Made by a program: the position numbers and the translations under genes. Below, in pieces: positions 15,325 through 19,226 of a DNA stretch of 19,226 nucleotides; the stretch's first letter is position 1; the number at the start of each line of letters is the position of its first letter. Location: positions 1-19,226 of the forward strand of contig JACPQP010000119.1 of the NCBI GenBank assembly GCA_016190465.1, written 5' to 3'. This DNA comes from Chloroflexota bacterium. GTDB taxonomy: Bacteria; Chloroflexota; UBA6077; FW602-bin22; JACPQP01. The notes under the pieces are model-generated. The model was not told the origin of the DNA. It did no database searches and saw only the letters and a list, made by a program, of their open reading frames with translations.

Positions 15325-16195
15325 TCTCGTTCTCCCCAAAGGCAGTCTCGAGCCGCAGACGATAAAGCTGTTCGAGGACGCCGACCTCCCCCTGCGCATC
15401 GCCGGCGATCGTGACTACGCGGCGACGATCGCTGATCCACGCATCGGCCGCGTCCGCCTGCTTCGTCCCCAGGAGATCTCGCGGTACATCGAGGAGGGCT
15501 ACTTCGACGTCGGGATCACCGGCCTGGATTGGATCCAGGAAAACGGCAGCGACGTCGTCGAGGTAATGGACTTCGGCTGGGCCGGTCGTCAGACTGGCGT
15601 TCCCGTCAAGATCGTCCTGGCTGTCCCGCAGAGCGCGGGCATCCAGACACCCGCCGATCTGCGGCCCGGCCTGCGCGTCTCAACAGAATACCCCAACCTG
15701 ACCCGCCGGTTCTTCGAGCAGCTCCACCTTCCGGTCGACGTGCATCTGTCGTACGGTGCGACGGAAGCGAAGGTGCCCGACATCGCCGACGCCATCGTCG
15801 AAGTCACCGAGACCGGCTCCACGCTCCGGCGCCAGGGCATGCACATCGTCGCCGTGATCCTGGAGTCCACCGTGCGGATGATCACGAGCCACGCCGCCTG
15901 GGATGATCCGGAGAAGCACCAGGCGATCGAGGAGCTGCGAACGTTGCTGCGCGGCGTGCTTGACGCGCGCGGCAAGGTCCTGATGAAGCTGAACGTTGCC
16001 GAGGCGCACCTCCGCGACGTCGTCGAGGTGCTGCCGGCGATGAAGGCGCCGACAATCTCCCGCCTGTACGACACGAGCTACTATGCCGTCGAGGCGGTGG
16101 TCGTGAAGGCGAAGGTGAACCTGCTGATCCCCGAGCTGAAGAAGCGTGGGGCCGAGGACATCCTCGAGCTCCCGATCTCCAAGATCATCGTCTGA
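15317..16195 (+). CDS. hisG: ATP phosphoribosyltransferase, long (HisZ-independent) form
   Basis: First and normally feedback-inhibited step of histidine synthesis: condenses ATP with PRPP. The 292-aa length fits the long form. The catalytic bilobal domain (1-~210) has LDLVLPKGSL at the start, GYFDVGITGLDW (61-72) and the PRPP-binding DAIVEVTETGSTL (158-170). The C-terminal regulatory domain (~218-292), with AEAHLRDVVEVLPAMKAPTISRL, binds histidine in the family, so no HisZ partner is needed. The start is GTG at 15317, overlapping the hisI stop by 8 bp, so translation is coupled. The hisI-hisG pair without other his genes implies the rest of the pathway lies elsewhere. Confidence 0.96.
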   Translation: MLDLVLPKGSLEPQTIKLFEDADLPLRIAGDRDYAATIADPRIGRVRLLRPQEISRYIEEGYFDVGITGLDWIQENGSDVVEVMDFGWAGRQTGVPVKIVLAVPQSAGIQTPADLRPGLRVSTEYPNLTRRFFEQLHLPVDVHLSYGATEAKVPDIADAIVEVTETGSTLRRQGMHIVAVILESTVRMITSHAAWDDPEKHQAIEELRTLLRGVLDARGKVLMKLNVAEAHLRDVVEVLPAMKAPTISRLYDTSYYAVEAVVVKAKVNLLIPELKKRGAEDILELPISKIIV

Positions 16196-16206
16196 CTCCG
16201 AAAATA

Positions 16207-16235
16207 CTGCCAGGGGACGGCGCAAGCGCTATACT
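16207..16235 (+). promoter_or_regulatory. Promoter of the DoxX-like gene
   Basis: -35 CTGCCA (16207-16212) and -10 TATACT (16230-16235), spacer 17 bp, just after hisG. With GTG 16337 as the start, the leader is ~95 nt. Confidence 0.6.
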
Positions 16236-16336
16236 CTACGTTGCATGAGCAATTCATCTCCCCTTGCGTGGCGTCGATGAACGTGCATCGTGCAGTTCAT
16301 TCCATTCCCCGAATCTGGTCGAAGTGGGAGGTTGCT

Positions 16337-17026
16337 GTGGGGCGTCAGACGTGGCTCGGCGCGGTTGTCACGGTTGGTTCAGTCATCATCGCGTACTTCT
16401 CGGCGATTGAGGCGACGGCGTACATCTGGCAGATCGGGTTCGTGGTGGGCATGGTCTTGCTCTGGCGCGGGACGGCGGCGTCCACGCGCGGGCCGTGGTC
16501 GTTGGCGCTGGCACGAACGGCCATCGGTTGGGGGTTCATCGACAACTCTCAGGACCACTTCCGCTCGCGGTGGATCGACGAAGCGGGCAGACCGCTGTCC
16601 GGGATCCTGGGCGGCGCGGCCCGGCGGGCGCCTAGCTTCTTCCTGGATCCACCCTACCAGGCGTTCCTCCAGGGCATCGTCCTCCCTAACCTGCTGACGT
16701 TCGCCTACCTGATCGTACTTGGCGAGTTGCTCGTCGGCCTGTCGCTCAGCCTGGGGCTACTGACCCGGCTGGGCGCGGTTGGGGGGATGTGGCTCAGCCT
16801 GAACTACATGCTGATGAAGGGCTTCGCCACCCACGGCGCCTACGTCGACAAGGTGTTCTTCCTGGTTGAGCTGGTCTGCCTGGTCGGTGCGGCGGGGCTC
16901 GCCTACGGTCTCGACACCCAGCTTCGTGGCAAGTTGTCCGGTGCGCTCGGCTGGCTGTTGATCGGCGGCCGCGGCGCGGATCAGGAATCTGCCCGGCGTC
17001 CAACGCCTCGACCGTTGCCAACGTAG
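16337..17026 (+). CDS. DoxX/DoxD-like membrane protein
   Basis: 229-aa polytopic membrane protein similar to the DoxX / thiosulfate:quinone oxidoreductase small subunit (DoxD) family, whose members associate with membrane redox functions. Hydrophobic segments fall around residues 6-40 (two helices), 100-145 (VLPNLLTFAYLIVLGELLVGLSLSLGLLTRLGAVGGMWLSLNYM) and ~165-185. The conserved LARTAIGWGFIDNSQDHF and the GELLVGLSLSLGLLTRLGA block are typical of the family. The frame is open from TTG 16241, but GTG 16337 is preferred because GGGAGG ends 5 nt upstream. An ATG at 16277 is a weaker option. It stands alone after hisIG and converges on the S41 peptidase gene. Physiological role unknown. Confidence 0.72.
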   Translation: MGRQTWLGAVVTVGSVIIAYFSAIEATAYIWQIGFVVGMVLLWRGTAASTRGPWSLALARTAIGWGFIDNSQDHFRSRWIDEAGRPLSGILGGAARRAPSFFLDPPYQAFLQGIVLPNLLTFAYLIVLGELLVGLSLSLGLLTRLGAVGGMWLSLNYMLMKGFATHGAYVDKVFFLVELVCLVGAAGLAYGLDTQLRGKLSGALGWLLIGGRGADQESARRPTPRPLPT

Positions 17027-17051
17027 GGCTGATCCCTTTCGCTCCCCCCTT

Positions 17052-17099
17052 CCCTCACCAGGGGTGAAGGGGTAACCCCTCCTTCACCCCTGGTGAGGG
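17052..17099. terminator. Perfect inverted repeat between convergent genes, possible bidirectional terminator
   Basis: 19-bp perfect arms (17052-17070 and 17081-17099, core CACCAGGGGTGAAGG and its complement) around a 10-bp centre. It lies between the 3' ends of the DoxX-like gene and the S41 peptidase gene. There is no T-run on either strand, so termination is inferred from location and stem strength. The C-rich start (CTCCCCCCTTCCC) resembles family A. Confidence 0.6.
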
Positions 17100-17121
17100 G
17101 TGAGAGGTTTCACACACGATT

Positions 17122-18540
17122 TCAAAAGGCGCCGACCGGCGTGCGGGTGCCCCGTCCGCCGCCGCGACCAACGCCCACCGGCATCTCGCGATAGAGACGG
17201 AGCACCTTGACCGCCTCCGAGAACTGGGCATCGCCGCTGGCCCGGACCTCCTCGGTGGTCATCTGCCGGAGCTGTCGCGGAGTGATCAGTTCGCCCTCGG
17301 CCGCCACAGGGATGGTGATGTCCGGTGCAATCCCGTGCTTCCAGATGACCCGACCGTTTGGCGTCAGCCACTGCGCCGTGCCCAGGAGCAGGGCCGAGCC
17401 GTCGTTGAGCGGCAACTGCGACAGGACGGTCCCTGTACCAAAGGTCTTCTGCCCAATCACCGTCCCGCGCCGGTGATCCTGGATGGCGCCGGCCACGATC
17501 TCCGACGCGCTGGCCGTCCCTTCGTTGACCAGGATGGCGACCGGTAGATCGGTGGCCACCCCATTCCCCTTGACCGGGAAGGCGCGTCGGTTGCCCTCCT
17601 TGTCCTCCTGGAGCAGGACGTTTCCGGACCGGACAAACTCGGACGTCACCGCGATGGCTCCTTCGAGCAGGCCGCCCGGATTGTTCCGGAGGTCGAGAAT
17701 GATCCCCTCGGCGCCGGCTCGCCGGGCCTCGCGCAGCGTCTGCTCCAGCTCACTGTCGACAGTCTGGCTGAACTGGCCGATCCGCACGTGGGCAAAGGCA
17801 GTCCCCGGCACCAGGCTCCAGCTCACCGCTGCTACTCGGATCTCATCGCGGACGATACTCACCTCGAGTGGCGCCCGGTCGACGGGGTCCCCCGGTTGAC
17901 CAGGGCGGCGCTGCACGGTGATGCGGACGGACGTTCCGCGTGGTCCACGGATGCGGGTGACCAGCTCCGTCAGCGTGAGGTCGGAGACGTCTGCCCCATC
18001 AACCTGGACGATCGTGTCGCCGGGGCGAATGCCGGCGCGCTCCGCTGGCGAGCCCTCGAGCGGCGCCACGATCACGGGCCGTCCGGCCCGCTGGGTGACC
18101 TCGGCACCGATTCCCTCGAACCGACCGTTCAGGCTCGATTCCTCGAGGCGGAGATCCTCCGGAGTAAGGAACCGGGTGTGCCCGTCGTCATCCAGCGAGT
18201 CGAGCATGCCACGGATCGCCCCGTAGGTCATCGTGCGCGGGTTCACCGCCTGGCGGTCCACGTAGTTCGCTTCGACCAGGTGCCAGGCCTGCCAGAAGAT
18301 CTCGAACTGGTCGCGGACCCCCGCTCCTGGTGTCGAGACGGGCATCACCCGGGCGCGAACATGGGGCGCCGCATACAGGCCGCCGGCAAAGGAGCCGACC
18401 ATCAGCATCACAACCAGCACAGCGAGCGCGATGCGTTCGGCCGTGCTCAGATAGCGGCCAGCCGGTGGCGGCGTCAGTTGACCAGACGTCACCTCGGGCC
18501 GCGAGGCGAGCTTCGGTTCGAGGTCTGATTTCAGTTTCAA
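17122..18540 (-). CDS. S41 C-terminal processing peptidase homologue with altered catalytic positions
   Basis: 472-aa membrane-anchored protein of the CtpA/Prc family. It has a cytoplasmic N-terminus (1-33), one membrane helix (~34-57), an S41 N-terminal helical region (77-130), a PDZ domain (~135-212, with APLEGSPAERAGIRPGDTIVQVDG) and an S41 domain (~245-412, with GIILDLRNNPGGLLEGAI and WLTPNGRVIWKHGIAPDI). The Ser nucleophile is present in GTASASE (S344). The family's Lys lies 25 residues further on, in GKG; here the segment is TFGTGTVL, so that position is T369 and the Gln position (+29) is L373. K365 is nearby. A Gly/Arg-rich tail ends the protein. The start is TTG 18540 with GAGGG 5 nt upstream. 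Activity is uncertain. Confidence 0.88.
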   Translation of the reverse strand: MKLKSDLEPKLASRPEVTSGQLTPPPAGRYLSTAERIALAVLVVMLMVGSFAGGLYAAPHVRARVMPVSTPGAGVRDQFEIFWQAWHLVEANYVDRQAVNPRTMTYGAIRGMLDSLDDDGHTRFLTPEDLRLEESSLNGRFEGIGAEVTQRAGRPVIVAPLEGSPAERAGIRPGDTIVQVDGADVSDLTLTELVTRIRGPRGTSVRITVQRRPGQPGDPVDRAPLEVSIVRDEIRVAAVSWSLVPGTAFAHVRIGQFSQTVDSELEQTLREARRAGAEGIILDLRNNPGGLLEGAIAVTSEFVRSGNVLLQEDKEGNRRAFPVKGNGVATDLPVAILVNEGTASASEIVAGAIQDHRRGTVIGQKTFGTGTVLSQLPLNDGSALLLGTAQWLTPNGRVIWKHGIAPDITIPVAAEGELITPRQLRQMTTEEVRASGDAQFSEAVKVLRLYREMPVGVGRGGGRGTRTPVGAF

Positions 18541-18561
18541 TGATCCCTCATTGACGAGGAT

Positions 18562-18706
18562 GCCGGAGGCATTTGCCTAGCTGGGGGACACCCCCAGCCC
18601 CCGGCCTGGCGGCGCCTCCTCGCGGGTCGAGATGCCCGGGACATTTGCCTAGCTGGGGGACACCCCCAGCCCCCCGGCCTGGCGGCGACTCCTCGCGGGT
18701 GAAGAC
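18562..18706 (+). repeat. 72-bp tandem repeat, two units (family C)
   Basis: Units at 18562-18633 and 18634-18706 are near-identical, sharing CATTTGCCTAG (18570, 18642), the hairpin CTGGGGG-ACA-CCCCCAG (18581-18597, 18653-18669), GGCCTGGCGGCG and CTCCTCGCGGGT. A third unit begins with GCCCGGAG at 18707 but breaks off. Confidence 0.9.
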
Positions 18707-18867
18707 GCCCGGAGCGGCTGCGTGGGCAAGGCCCGTGCCACTTCTTCATGCTACACCCGGCGCGCAGCGATGGCCAGTTATACCAATTGCCTGTGTCGCG
18801 ACCACCTGCCGACGCGGTGCGGCGGTGTGCTCGCGGGAGCCCTGGCCCGTGGCGCGACCCATGGATT

Positions 18868-18950
18868 GCTGTCAACGGATTCAGGGAACGGATTGAACGG
18901 AATGGCCGCTCGGTAATCCGTTCAATCCGCTCCCGAAATCCGTTGACAGC
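18868..18950. repeat. 83-bp near-perfect palindrome with AACGGATT repeats (family D)
   Basis: Arms of ~34 bp (starting GCTGTCAACGGATT on the left, ending AATCCGTTGACAGC on the right) pair at 31 of 34 positions around a 12-13-bp centre GGCCGCTCGGTA. Each arm contains AACGGATT-like 8-mers; on the left these are at 18874, 18887 and 18896. It has the form of a non-coding palindromic mobile or REP-like element. There is no transposase or clear target duplication. Confidence 0.85.
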
Positions 18951-19196
18951 CCGCCCAAGACTTGGCTGACCAAGGCCGAGGGCTGCGTGGCGGGGCACGT
19001 GGTTCTGCGCCACACGCGGCTCGGGAACGATCAAGGGATTCACGCGGCGATCGGTAGCGCTGCGCCGGGGCGTCAGGGAGACCGCAGACCGACTGGAACT
19101 TCACCGGTGCCCGACGACGACCAGTTTCTCAGTAGGTCTCGGAAAGTTCACCTGCGTCCCGGGAAGGTCCAGGAAGGGCGGAGCCCGTCCTGGCGG

Positions 19197-19218
19197 GGTT
19201 TGGGGTGTCCCCAAAACC
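19197..19218. repeat. Family C-like hairpin at the right edge
   Basis: GGTTTGGGG-TGT-CCCCAAAACC, a hairpin with one bulge. On the minus strand it reads TGGGGACACCCCA followed by GCCAGG. The GGGGACACCCC core and nearby GCCAGG/CCTGGCGG recall the units at 18562-18706. The window ends 8 bp later. Confidence 0.5.
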
Positions 19219-19226
19219 ATCAAAAA

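Larger units (their letters stand above)
18541..19226. other. Gene-free, repeat-rich region upstream of the S41 peptidase gene
   Basis: About 690 bp without a believable gene. It holds a 72-bp tandem repeat (18562-18706), an 83-bp palindrome (18868-18950), a GTGGCG / CGCCAC hairpin (~18989-19013) and a family C-like hairpin (19197-19218). A minus-strand TATAAC (~18778-18783) could be a -10 for the peptidase gene, but no matching -35 is visible. I see no tRNA or recognised non-coding RNA. Confidence 0.6.

Noticed and set aside
18562..18706. CRISPR array
   Set aside because: Only two head-to-tail 72-bp units without spacers, and no cas genes nearby; a plain tandem repeat.
18778..18806. Minus-strand promoter for the S41 peptidase gene (TATAAC)
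   Set aside because: The -10-like hexamer is reasonable, but nothing near 17 bp upstream resembles TTGACA; too weak to call.
18537..19043. Minus-strand open frame (~168 codons) in the right-hand gap
   Set aside because: It translates through the 72-bp tandem repeat and the 83-bp palindrome, giving a repeated GWGCPPARQM string; no family recognised and no good start.

Overview
The window is GC-rich bacterial DNA, and its style points to the Chloroflexota, most likely a Thermomicrobia/Sphaerobacter-like lineage. That is an inference from several traits: lipoproteins with long Pro/Thr/Ala linkers, a tryptophan T-box, many GTG/TTG starts, GC-rich hairpin repeats between genes, and a divergent S41 peptidase. 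No marker gene fixes the taxonomy. There is no transposase, phage gene, CRISPR array, tRNA or rRNA. Most genes are housekeeping or metabolic. The unusual content lies in the regulatory leaders and the repeats.

Layout. Positions 11-1858 (minus) encode a family-5 (peptide/nickel type) solute-binding lipoprotein. Positions 2026-8317 (minus) are a compact trp operon in transcription order trpE-trpG-trpD-trpC-trpF-trpB, with no trpA. It is preceded at 8425-8760 by a strong promoter and a complete tryptophan (UGG) T-box leader ending in an intrinsic terminator. Positions 8781-12100 (minus) are a three-gene CUT1-type sugar ABC importer (binding lipoprotein and two permeases, no ATPase) behind a consensus sigma-70 promoter and a ~180-nt leader. 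No terminator is visible after it, so its transcripts may run into the trp T-box.

The plus strand then carries a MazEF-like toxin-antitoxin pair (12439-13083) with an operator-like palindrome over its promoter. Next is an O-antigen-ligase/Wzy-like membrane protein (13133-14584), translationally coupled to a small four-cysteine YggX-like protein. A hisI-hisG pair (14974-16195) follows, with a long-form HisG that needs no HisZ, and then a DoxX/DoxD-like membrane protein (16337-17026). Facing it is an S41 C-terminal processing peptidase homologue (17122-18540, minus) whose expected catalytic Lys and Gln positions hold Thr and Leu. The last ~690 bp (18541-19226) hold no convincing gene, but contain a 72-bp tandem repeat, an 83-bp palindrome and a further hairpin.

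At least four repeat families are present. Family A is C-rich/G-rich hairpins with a GGGGGTGAGG or GGGGGATGAGG tail (upstream of the 11-1858 gene, between the T-box and trpE, four copies between trpG and trpD, and a decayed copy in the 3' end of trpC). Family B is GCGAAC...GTTCGC hairpins (after trpB, in the 3' end of trpG, in the 3' end of the O-antigen-ligase-like gene). Family C is the CTGGGGG-ACA-CCCCCAG units near the right edge. Family D is the AACGGATT palindrome. Families A and B appear to have been incorporated into the 3' ends of three coding sequences, giving repeat-encoded C-terminal tails.
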